Shown: positions 34,916-43,263 of the stretch, in pieces
How the letters are laid out: each line of letters starts with the position of its first letter
Position numbering within the stretch: the first letter of the stretch is position 1
Source: Cyclobacterium plantarum
Lineage (GTDB): Bacteria > Bacteroidota > Bacteroidia > Cytophagales > Cyclobacteriaceae
Length of the DNA stretch: 64,000 nucleotides
Direction: 5' to 3'
NCBI RefSeq assembly: GCF_011290685.1
Contig: NZ_JAANYN010000004.1
Coordinates: 248,001-312,000 of the forward strand
Position numbers and translations under genes: made by a program
Notes under the pieces: model-generated
Databases searched by the model: none
What the model was told of the DNA's origin: nothing
Seen by the model: the letters and a program-made list of their open reading frames with translations, nothing else

Positions 34916-36286
34916 TCACATATTTTTAACCTCACTGACCAGGCCATTGAGTACTTTTTTGGCATCCCCGAAAAGCATGCGTGTTTTGGCATCAAAGAAT
35001 AGGGCATTTTGTATGCCAGCATAGCCTGAACTCATACTTCTTTTGATAACAATCACATTTGTGGCGCGATTGACTTCCAATATGGGCATCCCATAGATTG
35101 GACTGGAAGGATCATCATTGGCTGCCGGATTGACCACATCATTGGCTCCAATCACCATTACCACATCGGTGTTGGGAAGCTGTTCGTTCATGTCATCCAT
35201 TTCAATCAGCTTGTCATAGGATACATCCGATTCTGCCAGCAATACATTCATATGACCAGGCATTCTCCCTGCTACAGGGTGAATGCCGTAGGTTACTTCA
35301 ACACCTTTCTCTTCCAGTATTTTTTCCAGGTCATGCACAGCATGTTGGGCCTGCGCTACAGCAAGACCATATCCGGGTACTACGACTACCCGCTTGGCAT
35401 AAGCCAGAAGAATGGCCGTATCATAGGTATTGATTTCTTTGGCTACCTGATCTCCTGATTGACCCGGGGCTGCAGCTCCTGAAGCGGTCCCAAAGGAAGT
35501 GAAAAGGATATTGGAAACGGACCGGTTCATGGCCTTGGCCATTAATAGGGTCAATAACAAACCTGCAGAGCCGACCAATATACCACCCATAAGCATTACC
35601 TTATTGTCATACAATAAACCAGTAGTTGCTGCGGTAACTCCTGTAAGGGCATTGAGCAGAGAGATAACCACTGGCATATCGGCTCCACCTATCGGATAGA
35701 CGAACAATAATCCATATATCAATGAAAGGAAAATGAGCAGGTACACCAGAATGGGCTGAGGTTCACCGGAATTCAGCACATAAATGGCCAGCCCAACTGC
35801 TGCGGCAAGTACCAGAAAGCCCAAAATTTTATTGATTCGGATATCCTTGATTACTCCCTGTAACTTGCCCATGGCGATCATGGATCCCGAAAATGAAACC
35901 GAACCTATGACCAGACTGGCCATCAATACGGATCCTTTCCCTATATCATCGACTGGTAAGTCTCCATATTCTACCAGGCCAATCAGGGCTGCGGCAGCTC
36001 CTCCCATACCGTTAAAGAAGGAAACCAATTGGGGCATGGCTGTCATTTGCACCGTCTTTGCAGAATACAAACCTCCGATGGTGCCCAGGGCCATGGCAAT
36101 AATAATGAGGATAAGGTTATCCAGTCCCGGGGTTAAAAATGAAGCGATTATTGCCAATAGCATACCCGAAAGTGCAATGCCATTTCCTCTTCTCGCCGAA
36201 TCAGGGTGGCTCATCATTTTAATACCTAAAATAAAAAGTACCACCGCTACCAAATAGCAAATATCTATTATTTGTAAAATCATCAT
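34916..36286 (-). CDS. pntB: NAD(P)+ transhydrogenase subunit beta
   Basis: The membrane and NADP-binding subunit (456 residues) of the proton-translocating transhydrogenase, which uses the proton gradient to reduce NADP+ with NADH. The N-terminal half has about nine transmembrane helices, including GTIGGLYSAKTVQMTAMPQL. The C-terminal dIII domain carries VVVVPGYGLAVAQAQHAVHD, HPVAGRMPGHMNVLLAE and VMVIGANDVVNPAA, the NADP(H) site motifs. The frame can be read up to 36358, but the ATG at 36286, one base after the stop of the preceding subunit, gives the proper N-terminus. It is the last gene of a three-gene operon. Confidence 0.95.
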   Translation of the reverse strand: MMILQIIDICYLVAVVLFILGIKMMSHPDSARRGNGIALSGMLLAIIASFLTPGLDNLILIIIAMALGTIGGLYSAKTVQMTAMPQLVSFFNGMGGAAAALIGLVEYGDLPVDDIGKGSVLMASLVIGSVSFSGSMIAMGKLQGVIKDIRINKILGFLVLAAAVGLAIYVLNSGEPQPILVYLLIFLSLIYGLLFVYPIGGADMPVVISLLNALTGVTAATTGLLYDNKVMLMGGILVGSAGLLLTLLMAKAMNRSVSNILFTSFGTASGAAAPGQSGDQVAKEINTYDTAILLAYAKRVVVVPGYGLAVAQAQHAVHDLEKILEEKGVEVTYGIHPVAGRMPGHMNVLLAESDVSYDKLIEMDDMNEQLPNTDVVMVIGANDVVNPAANDDPSSPIYGMPILEVNRATNVIVIKRSMSSGYAGIQNALFFDAKTRMLFGDAKKVLNGLVSEVKNM

Positions 36287-36287
36287 T

Positions 36288-36605
36288 TTATTTTTTACCG
36301 GGTTTCTTCTTAAACATTTCCAACATTCGATTGGTAACAGCAAAGCCACCAACCACATTTAACGTAGCAAGTAAAACTGCTAAAAACCCCAGGGACAGGG
36401 CCAGGTAATTCGCTGGATCTGTTTTACCCAAAACGATAATTGAGCCAACGATTACCACTCCGGATAAGGCATTTGACCCGGACATCAATGGGGTATGCAA
36501 AACGGTAGGTACTTTGGAGATGACTTCTATCCCCACAAAAATGGCCAGGATAAAAACATAAAACTCTTGTTGATTGCTTGAAATATATTCTATAATTGCT
36601 TCCAT
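36288..36605 (-). CDS. pntAB: NAD(P)+ transhydrogenase subunit alpha part 2 (membrane)
   Basis: A 105-residue membrane protein with three or four hydrophobic helices, equal to the C-terminal membrane part of E. coli PntA but encoded by its own gene, as in Rhodospirillum. The diagnostic segment VPTVLHTPLMSGSNALSGVV is complete, and GFAVTNRMLEMFKKKP ends the protein. It begins 2 bases after the stop of the NAD-binding subunit and is followed after 1 base by pntB, so the three are translated together. Confidence 0.95.
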   Translation of the reverse strand: MEAIIEYISSNQQEFYVFILAIFVGIEVISKVPTVLHTPLMSGSNALSGVVIVGSIIVLGKTDPANYLALSLGFLAVLLATLNVVGGFAVTNRMLEMFKKKPGKK

Positions 36606-36607
36606 GA

Positions 36608-37720
36608 TTACTTTAATAAGGGTTCATATACAATTGCACCATCATGTGTGATACAGGTTCCTTTGATGATTTCATCCTCGAAATTCAAATTCAACTTATC
36701 GTCCTTTAGCAGGAGTTTGAGTAAATTCTGAACATTTTTGCTGTACATTTTACTCGCATCCTCTGGCATGGAGGCGGGTAAGGAAGAATTACCAATAATT
36801 GTGACTCCTTCTACGCTTACGATTTCGTTATTCACCGATCCCTCACAATTTCCGCCATTTGCAGCGGCCAAATCCACTACTACCGCTCCAGATTTCATTT
36901 TCTCTAACATGGCATGCGTAACCAATACAGGAGCCTTTCTTCCTGGTATTAAAGCTGTAGTAATCACTACATCAGATTTAACGATGGATTTCTCAAGCAT
37001 TTCAGACTGTTTTTGCTTGTATTCTTCTGATTGCTCTACGGCATATCCCCCTGCGGATTTGTCTTCCACCGCTCCGGGTACCTCAACAAATTTCCCTCCC
37101 AAGCTTTCTACCTGCTCTTTCACAGAAGGTCGTGTGTCAAAGGCTTCCACCACAGCCCCCAATCGTTTGGCGGTAGCGATGGCTTGTAAACCGGCCACAC
37201 CTGCACCAATGACCAGTACCTTTGCAGGTGCAATGGTACCGGCAGCAGTCATCAACATGGGGAAAAACCTGGGTAAATTGGCTGCGGCCAGTAATACGGC
37301 TTTGTATCCTGATACCGTACTCATTGAAGAAAGAACATCCATGCTTTGGGCACGGGTGATTCTGGGTATGGAATCCATGCTAAACAAGGTTACACCTGTT
37401 TTGGCCAGTGTCTGCATCAATTCCCTGGCAACCAAAGGCTGGTATACCCCAATTAAAAATTTCCCTTTACTGAGCAGTTGATGTTCTTCAGCGGCTATTG
37501 GGCTGATTTGAAAAACCATTTCTGCATCTTTGAAAACTTCAGTTCTTTCTTTGACCTCAGCACCTGCTTCTGAATAAACTTCATCTGAAAGGAATGCCGT
37601 CGATCCGGCACCCTTTTCAATCAGAATTTTGTTGCCGGCAGCTGTGAATACCTTAACGGCTTCCGGATGAAGTGATACCCGCGTTTCCGGTGAAGGTTCT
37701 TTTAATATTCCTAAAATCAT
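36608..37720 (-). CDS. pntAA: NAD(P)+ transhydrogenase subunit alpha part 1 (NAD-binding)
   Basis: The soluble NAD(H)-binding dI subunit, 370 residues. The start ILGILKEPSPETRVSLHPEA is shared with alanine dehydrogenase and PntA. KVLVIGAGVAGLQAIATAKR (about 170-189) is the NAD Rossmann motif, followed by AFDTRPSVKEQVESLGGKF, which is specific to transhydrogenase. TTALIPGRKAPVLVT and VVDLAAANGGNCEGS complete the family pattern. It is first in the operon pntAA-pntAB-pntB. Its leader of about 265 bases shows no full consensus promoter. Confidence 0.95.
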   Translation of the reverse strand: MILGILKEPSPETRVSLHPEAVKVFTAAGNKILIEKGAGSTAFLSDEVYSEAGAEVKERTEVFKDAEMVFQISPIAAEEHQLLSKGKFLIGVYQPLVARELMQTLAKTGVTLFSMDSIPRITRAQSMDVLSSMSTVSGYKAVLLAAANLPRFFPMLMTAAGTIAPAKVLVIGAGVAGLQAIATAKRLGAVVEAFDTRPSVKEQVESLGGKFVEVPGAVEDKSAGGYAVEQSEEYKQKQSEMLEKSIVKSDVVITTALIPGRKAPVLVTHAMLEKMKSGAVVVDLAAANGGNCEGSVNNEIVSVEGVTIIGNSSLPASMPEDASKMYSKNVQNLLKLLLKDDKLNLNFEDEIIKGTCITHDGAIVYEPLLK

Positions 37721-37986
37721 AATGGTGGTTTATAGATAGATTTTAATCTTCGAAATCAAGTGGTGAATGAATTGCCTGCGGTTAGTGGTTAATATAGACA
37801 ATTAAATATGGCACTGCAAAAAAAGCACTTTTTTACGGATTTTACAGTATTGTCTATTAAAAATTCGAGATTTAAAGGGTAATACCATTTTTTTAATTAA
37901 ATTTCAAAACATAAATAAAAAAACAATCTATTGACAAAAAAAGGCGGTGACACTTTCCTTTCAACCGACTTAAAAATGCATTAAAT

Positions 37987-38157
37987 ATGGTACGATTGAC
38001 TTTATCGACTATTCTTAGTTGTATGTTTATTTTTTCTGCTTTGGCGCAAACTCAAAATGAGGAACAAGCACTGCCATATATCGACTACTGGCCCATTATT
38101 TTATTACCTGTTTTTGTAATCGTATTGTACAGGGTTTGGAAAAAACGTCGGAAGTAA
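37987..38157 (+). CDS. Small membrane protein of 56 residues
   Basis: A short gene, ATG at 37987 to TAA at 38157. The product has a clear signal peptide (hydrophobic LTLSTILSCMFIFSALAQ, possible cut after LAQ). A short acidic linker TQNEEQALPY follows, then one transmembrane helix WPIILLPVFVIVLYRVW and the basic end KKRRK. This signal-linker-helix-basic-tail layout is not expected by chance in AT-rich intergenic DNA. Mature protein would be about 36 residues, anchored in the inner membrane with the tail in the cytosol. I recognise no family. It lies 101 bases before the exported epimerase gene on the same strand. Confidence 0.6.
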   Translation: MVRLTLSTILSCMFIFSALAQTQNEEQALPYIDYWPIILLPVFVIVLYRVWKKRRK

Positions 38158-38258
38158 TTTGAATATTCGACTTATATTCGTGAACGATTTCAACCCAATA
38201 TGCCAGATTCATTATTTGCTGAGGTATAGATTGTGTCAATTAATAAACCCAAAAAACC

Positions 38259-39638
38259 ATGAGAGCCTACAAGAAACTGCTTTTTTTGACCTTTATTTCC
38301 CTGGTTTTCCAATCCGTTTCCGCGCAGGAAGCAAATCGAATGGTGTTGGCTGACGAAATCAGGCAGTCCATAGAAAATCTTATGATCAACAAATGGTACC
38401 CTTCAGCATATGATAAAGAGTTTGGAGGCTATATCAGTAGCTTTGAATATGATTTTTCTCCTTCAGAGAATCAAAATAAAATGATTGTATCCCAAGCCAG
38501 ACATTTATGGACCTTGTCCAAACTCATGGAAAGGTATCCCGATACCAGGCATTATGAGGAAGGAGCCAAGTTGGGATTGGGATTTTTATTGGATAAATTC
38601 TGGGATCAGGAATATGGTGGGTTTCATACCCTGTTGGATAGAGCGGGTAATGTCCTGGAAAACAATCAAGGGGCAAAGACGGCATACGGAAATGCTTTTG
38701 GAATTTATGGATTGGCTGCCTTTTATCATGCCAGTGGAGACCCATCAGCACTGGAATTGGCAAAAAAGGCCTTTAACTGGTTGGAAGAAAATAGCTATGA
38801 CCCAAAATATGGCGGGTACTTTCAATCTTTGGCCAGAGACGGCACACCACTTAAAAGAGAGCAGCAGACGCCTTCGACGACTACAACAGGGTATAAAGAT
38901 CAGAATAGTTCCATTCACTTACTCGAAGCTTTTACCGAGCTGTATCAGGTATGGAAGGACCCGCTTTTAAAAAAAAGGACCGGCGAACTTTTGGAAATCA
39001 TCAGAGATAGAATCGTTCAGGAGGAAGGTTACCTTCAGTTATTCCTGGAGGCAGACTGGACACCGGTTAGCTTTCGGGATCAAGGCCGGGAATCAATCAA
39101 AACGCACCATAACATCGATCATGTTTCCTATGGTCATGATGTGGAAACTGCTTATTTGATGATGGAAGCCTCCCATGTTTTGGGTTTGACCGATGATTAT
39201 AAAACATGGGAGATTGGTAAAAAGATGGTGGATCATGCTTTGAAATATGGGTGGGATGAGCAGTCAGGGGGATTTTATGATGGAGGGTACTATTTTCCCG
39301 GAGATGATACGCCTGAAATTGTAAAGTATACCAAAAATTGGTGGGCACAGGCGGAAGGACTCAACACCCTTTTGATTATGGCAGACTTGTACCCGGATGA
39401 CCCCATGAATTACTTTGGGAAATTTAAACAACAATGGGACTATATTCAGCAAAACCTGATCGACCATGAATATGGAGGTTGGTTCTCCGGAGGAATAGAT
39501 AAACAGCCGGAGTTGAAAAAAGGCCAGAAAGGACACATTTGGAAAACCGCCTACCATAATTACAGGTCGTTAAATAATTGTGACTTAAAACTTCGTGATC
39601 CTTCTCATCTGGCACTTACCATTAAAAGTAGTGAATAA
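38259..39638 (+). CDS. Exported AGE family epimerase/isomerase (N-acylglucosamine 2-epimerase-like)
   Basis: A 459-residue (alpha/alpha)6-barrel sugar 2-epimerase of the AGE superfamily, which includes N-acylglucosamine and cellobiose 2-epimerases. Active-site residues are kept: Arg in VSQARHLWTLS, His293 in YGHDVETAYLM and His433 in WKTAYHNYRS, along with WDQEYGGFHTLLDR. A cleavable signal peptide (about residues 1-22, ending VSAQ) predicts a periplasmic enzyme, which is unusual because most AGE enzymes are cytosolic. Two large dehydrogenase/cytochrome lipoproteins follow on the same strand. Substrate likely a free or oligomeric sugar, identity unknown. Confidence 0.88.
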   Translation: MRAYKKLLFLTFISLVFQSVSAQEANRMVLADEIRQSIENLMINKWYPSAYDKEFGGYISSFEYDFSPSENQNKMIVSQARHLWTLSKLMERYPDTRHYEEGAKLGLGFLLDKFWDQEYGGFHTLLDRAGNVLENNQGAKTAYGNAFGIYGLAAFYHASGDPSALELAKKAFNWLEENSYDPKYGGYFQSLARDGTPLKREQQTPSTTTTGYKDQNSSIHLLEAFTELYQVWKDPLLKKRTGELLEIIRDRIVQEEGYLQLFLEADWTPVSFRDQGRESIKTHHNIDHVSYGHDVETAYLMMEASHVLGLTDDYKTWEIGKKMVDHALKYGWDEQSGGFYDGGYYFPGDDTPEIVKYTKNWWAQAEGLNTLLIMADLYPDDPMNYFGKFKQQWDYIQQNLIDHEYGGWFSGGIDKQPELKKGQKGHIWKTAYHNYRSLNNCDLKLRDPSHLALTIKSSE

Positions 39639-39776
39639 GAATTGCAAGGAAATATAAGCGCCTTTATAAAAATTCGATTTTTCACTCCTGATCTTTTGCT
39701 TATATTGACGGGCAAAAATATAGTAAACAGGTTATTTTTCGTTTTAAAAAATAAACAAATACCCAATTTATATCCC

Positions 39777-42700
39777 ATGTATCCAATAAATATATGCTTC
39801 CGAAAGGAGTTATCTTCAGTAGCAATCGGAAGCTTGTTTTTTTTCTTTTCCTGCAGCCCCTCTCAAGAAGACCTTAAAATCAGGCAAATTGATGCTGAAA
39901 ATGCAAAAAGTATGGCTAGTCAAATCGAAAGTTTGGTTCAGCCAGAACTCGAGGAAGGATTAGAGATTTCCCTTTGGGCATCCGATTCATTGGTCTACGA
40001 TCCTATTTCGATAGATTTTGATGATAAGGGAAATCTTTATTACAGCAGGACCAACAGGCAAAAAAATTCAGAATTTGATATACGGGGACACCAGGACTGG
40101 GAAATCAGGTCAATATCCCTTCAAACTGTCGAAGATAAAAGGGCATTTTTAAGAGCAGAGCTATCTGAAGAAAACAGTGAAAAAAACCAGTGGCTGGCTG
40201 ATGTAAACGGGGATGGTATCAGGGATTGGAGGGACATGACAGTTGAAAAAGAGCATATCTACCGACTGCAGGATACGGATGGTGATGGACTGGCAGATCA
40301 ATCCCAACTGGTATTTGAGGATCTTCACGAAGAAGTAACGGACGTTGCAGGAGCAGTGATGAAACATGGGGACGAGCTGTTCGTAGGTGCCGGTCCTGAT
40401 ATGTGGCGGATAAAAGAAGACGAAAAAACAGGCATTGCCAAATCAAAAACTTCTATTTCTCATGGCTATGGGGTACATATTGGATTTGGCGGGCATGGCA
40501 TGTCAGGTTTGGAGATAGGGCCTGATGGCAGGGTGTATTGGGGGATTGGTGATATTGGGTTTCATGGAGAGGACCAGGAAGGAAATATCCACAAATACCC
40601 CAATCGTGGTGTCATTGCCCGGTCAAATCCCGATGGGAGTGATTTTGAGATTTTTGCCATGGGAGTGAGAAATACCCATGAATTTGTTTTTGATGATTAT
40701 GGTAATTTGATATCCGTAGACAATGATGGGGACCACCAGGGCGAAAGTGAAAGATTGGTATACCTGGTAGACGGGTCGGATACAGGCTGGAGGATCAACT
40801 GGCAATTTGGGAAATACAGAGATCCGAAGAATAACGGATACAAAGTTTGGATGGATGAGGGCATGTATTTGCCCAGACACGAAGGGCAGGCAGCCTATTT
40901 TTTACCTCCCATCGTCAATTATGTAAATGGACCTACCGGTATGGTTCACAATCCGGGTACTGCCTTGGGTGAGTCCTGGAAAAACACATTTTTTGTTGCC
41001 TCTTTTGTTGGTAATCCGGCAAGATCTGGCATACATGCCTTTACTTTAGAACCCAATGGAGCTGGGTTTGCCTTAAAGGAAACAAAAAAAATCATGGGGG
41101 GCATTTTGGCAACAGGTTTGGACTTTGGTCCTGATGGGAGCCTTTATTTTTCGGATTGGATAGATGGCTGGGGTACCAAGGACTACGGACGGGTTTGGAA
41201 ATTGGATGATACTTCAGGAAAAAAAGAACAGATTAGAAAGGAAACAGCCGGGTTGATAAAAGCTGATTTTGCAAAAAAATCACTGGAGGAATTGGAAAAC
41301 CTGTTGGCACATGAGGATAAAAGGGTCCGGCAGAAAGCACAATTTGAATTGGCTGAAAGAGGTAAGGAAGGCCTGGAAGCATTTACGAATGGGTTGTCAG
41401 CAGAAACCAGTCAATTGGCCAGGATTCATAGTATTTGGGGAATTGCTCAGATAGCCAGAAACGATAACCCGGATGCAGCAGCAGTTTTGGTCCCTTACCT
41501 GAAGGACAATGATCCGGAAATCAGGGCACAGGCAAGCAGATGGCTTGGAGACATTCGGTATGCCAATGCAGGACAACAACTAATCCCATTGCTGAAAGAT
41601 AGCTATCCAAGAGCAAGATTTTATGCTGCCGAGGCATTGGGAAGAATAGCTTTCAAGGACGCTGTATTTCCTATTATCGATATGCTTGAAGACAACAATG
41701 AAGAAGATGTGTATCTGAGGCATGCGGGGAGCCTTGCATTGGCAAGAATTGGTGATGCTCAATCCGTAATTGGGCTAAATGATCATCCCTCAAAAGCGGT
41801 AAGGATTGCGGCTGTTGTCGCTCTCAGAAGAATGAAAGATCCGGGAGTTGCTGTATTTCTTCAGGATGCTGATGAATATATTGTTGCAGAAGCTGCGAGA
41901 GCCATCAATGACGATTTTTCTATTGAAGGGGCATTGCCCCAACTGGCCGAAATTTTAAATAGAAATGGTCTCAGCTCAGAACCATTGCTCAGGAGGGCCA
42001 TCAATGCTAACCTTAGAGTCGGTACCAATGCGGCCTTGGATAATTTGGTAAAGTATGTGTCTACCGAAAGCGCCCCTGTTCTCATGCGTATCGAAGCCAT
42101 GGAAACCCTTTCAACCTGGGACGAACCATCCGTATTGGACAGGGTGGATGGAAGATTTAGGGGTCCGGTTAGCCGCGACCCTTCTGTTCTTAAAAGATTG
42201 ACCTCAGAGGTTTTTATGGATTTGATCGATCACAGTAACGGAGACCTGCGTTTGGCTGCAGTGAAGGCCGTGGGAAAAATAAATTTATCCGAGGCGTCTG
42301 AAAACCTCCTGGTAAGATTAAAGTCAGATGACAATGATGATGTTCGCGAGGCGGCTCTGCGTTCTTTGGGAAGTATGGAATGGGAAAATCTGGATTTGGC
42401 TTTGGAACTGGCTTCCAAAGATAAATCAAAAAATGTCAGGGTGGCCAGTCTTGATCTGATGGGAAATATGGATTTTTCGGGAGAATTATTGGCTGATTTG
42501 CTGACTGGGGTAATTGAAAGACAGACCATTGAGGAAAAACAGGCTGCCGTGTTGACATTGGCACAAGTTGACGAAGAACATGCGCTTCCCGTTTTCAACA
42601 ATCTGCTGAATCAATTAGAGAAAGGAAGTATTTCTCCCGGGATGGAATTGGAACTGCTTGAAGCATTGGAGGAACTGGGCAACGAAGGCCTTTTGGAACG

Positions 42701-43193
42701 GTATCGGGAGATTAATTCCTCTTTGAATGCCGATGATTTATTGGCATCCTACAGCGGCAGTCTGTATGGAGGGGATACCAGGTCCGGCAGAAGAATCTTT
42801 TTTCAACACCAGACCGGACAGTGTATCCGCTGTCATGCCTATAATGATTTTGGAGGTAATGCAGGCCCCAGGTTAAATGGAATTGGTAGGAGGCTTGACA
42901 GGGAGCAACTGCTGGAAGCTTTGATCGATCCCAGCAAGCGTGTGGCACCAGGTTACGGGCTGGTTACCCTTAAATTGAACAATAGTGAAACCGTTTCTGG
43001 AATATTGCTAGGCGAAAATGAGGAAGCGGTTACCTTAAAAATAGGTAACGATCCGGAAACAAAAATTTTGAAATCTGATATTTCCGAAAGAACCAATGCC
43101 ATGTCTTCCATGCCTGATATGAAGGGCCTTTTAAGTAGAAGAGAGATAAGGGATTTGGTCAGCTTTTTGGCGACTTTGACAGATGACTATTAA
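39777..43193 (+). CDS. Lipoprotein with sugar-dehydrogenase-like propeller, HEAT repeats and cytochrome c domain (copy 1)
   Basis: About 1,138 residues, exported as a lipoprotein (LFFFFSCSPS, lipidated Cys near residue 24). Residues ~40-500 form a beta-propeller like membrane-bound PQQ sugar dehydrogenases, with inserted calcium-type loops DVNGDGIRDW and DTDGDGLADQ. Residues ~510-980 are HEAT-like repeats (PEIRAQASRWLGDIRYANAG and others). The C-terminal cytochrome c domain binds haem through CIRCH (Cys at 1016) with a probable distal Met in MSSMPDM. The open frame extends to 39642, but the ATG at 39777 starts the signal peptide. It probably oxidises a carbohydrate or alcohol and passes electrons to its own haem. 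PQQ dependence is inferred. A paralogue follows. Confidence 0.82.
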   Translation: MYPINICFRKELSSVAIGSLFFFFSCSPSQEDLKIRQIDAENAKSMASQIESLVQPELEEGLEISLWASDSLVYDPISIDFDDKGNLYYSRTNRQKNSEFDIRGHQDWEIRSISLQTVEDKRAFLRAELSEENSEKNQWLADVNGDGIRDWRDMTVEKEHIYRLQDTDGDGLADQSQLVFEDLHEEVTDVAGAVMKHGDELFVGAGPDMWRIKEDEKTGIAKSKTSISHGYGVHIGFGGHGMSGLEIGPDGRVYWGIGDIGFHGEDQEGNIHKYPNRGVIARSNPDGSDFEIFAMGVRNTHEFVFDDYGNLISVDNDGDHQGESERLVYLVDGSDTGWRINWQFGKYRDPKNNGYKVWMDEGMYLPRHEGQAAYFLPPIVNYVNGPTGMVHNPGTALGESWKNTFFVASFVGNPARSGIHAFTLEPNGAGFALKETKKIMGGILATGLDFGPDGSLYFSDWIDGWGTKDYGRVWKLDDTSGKKEQIRKETAGLIKADFAKKSLEELENLLAHEDKRVRQKAQFELAERGKEGLEAFTNGLSAETSQLARIHSIWGIAQIARNDNPDAAAVLVPYLKDNDPEIRAQASRWLGDIRYANAGQQLIPLLKDSYPRARFYAAEALGRIAFKDAVFPIIDMLEDNNEEDVYLRHAGSLALARIGDAQSVIGLNDHPSKAVRIAAVVALRRMKDPGVAVFLQDADEYIVAEAARAINDDFSIEGALPQLAEILNRNGLSSEPLLRRAINANLRVGTNAALDNLVKYVSTESAPVLMRIEAMETLSTWDEPSVLDRVDGRFRGPVSRDPSVLKRLTSEVFMDLIDHSNGDLRLAAVKAVGKINLSEASENLLVRLKSDDNDDVREAALRSLGSMEWENLDLALELASKDKSKNVRVASLDLMGNMDFSGELLADLLTGVIERQTIEEKQAAVLTLAQVDEEHALPVFNNLLNQLEKGSISPGMELELLEALEELGNEGLLERYREINSSLNADDLLASYSGSLYGGDTRSGRRIFFQHQTGQCIRCHAYNDFGGNAGPRLNGIGRRLDREQLLEALIDPSKRVAPGYGLVTLKLNNSETVSGILLGENEEAVTLKIGNDPETKILKSDISERTNAMSSMPDMKGLLSRREIRDLVSFLATLTDDY

Positions 43194-43263
43194 ATTGTTT
43201 CAAATCACCAGTTTAAGTAAAGAAAAACCTCAACAGGAAAGCCAAAAAATTTGTTATTAAAAT

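Noticed and set aside
35784-36257. 157-codon open frame on the plus strand
   Set aside because: Antisense to the membrane helices of pntB; composition typical of a reverse-strand shadow.
36738-37481. 247-codon open frame on the plus strand
   Set aside because: It is antisense to the certain pntAA gene and encodes a Thr/Ala/Pro-rich sequence without a family.
38485-38970. 161-codon open frame in another frame of the epimerase gene
   Set aside because: The AGE epimerase motifs lie in the other frame along the whole stretch.
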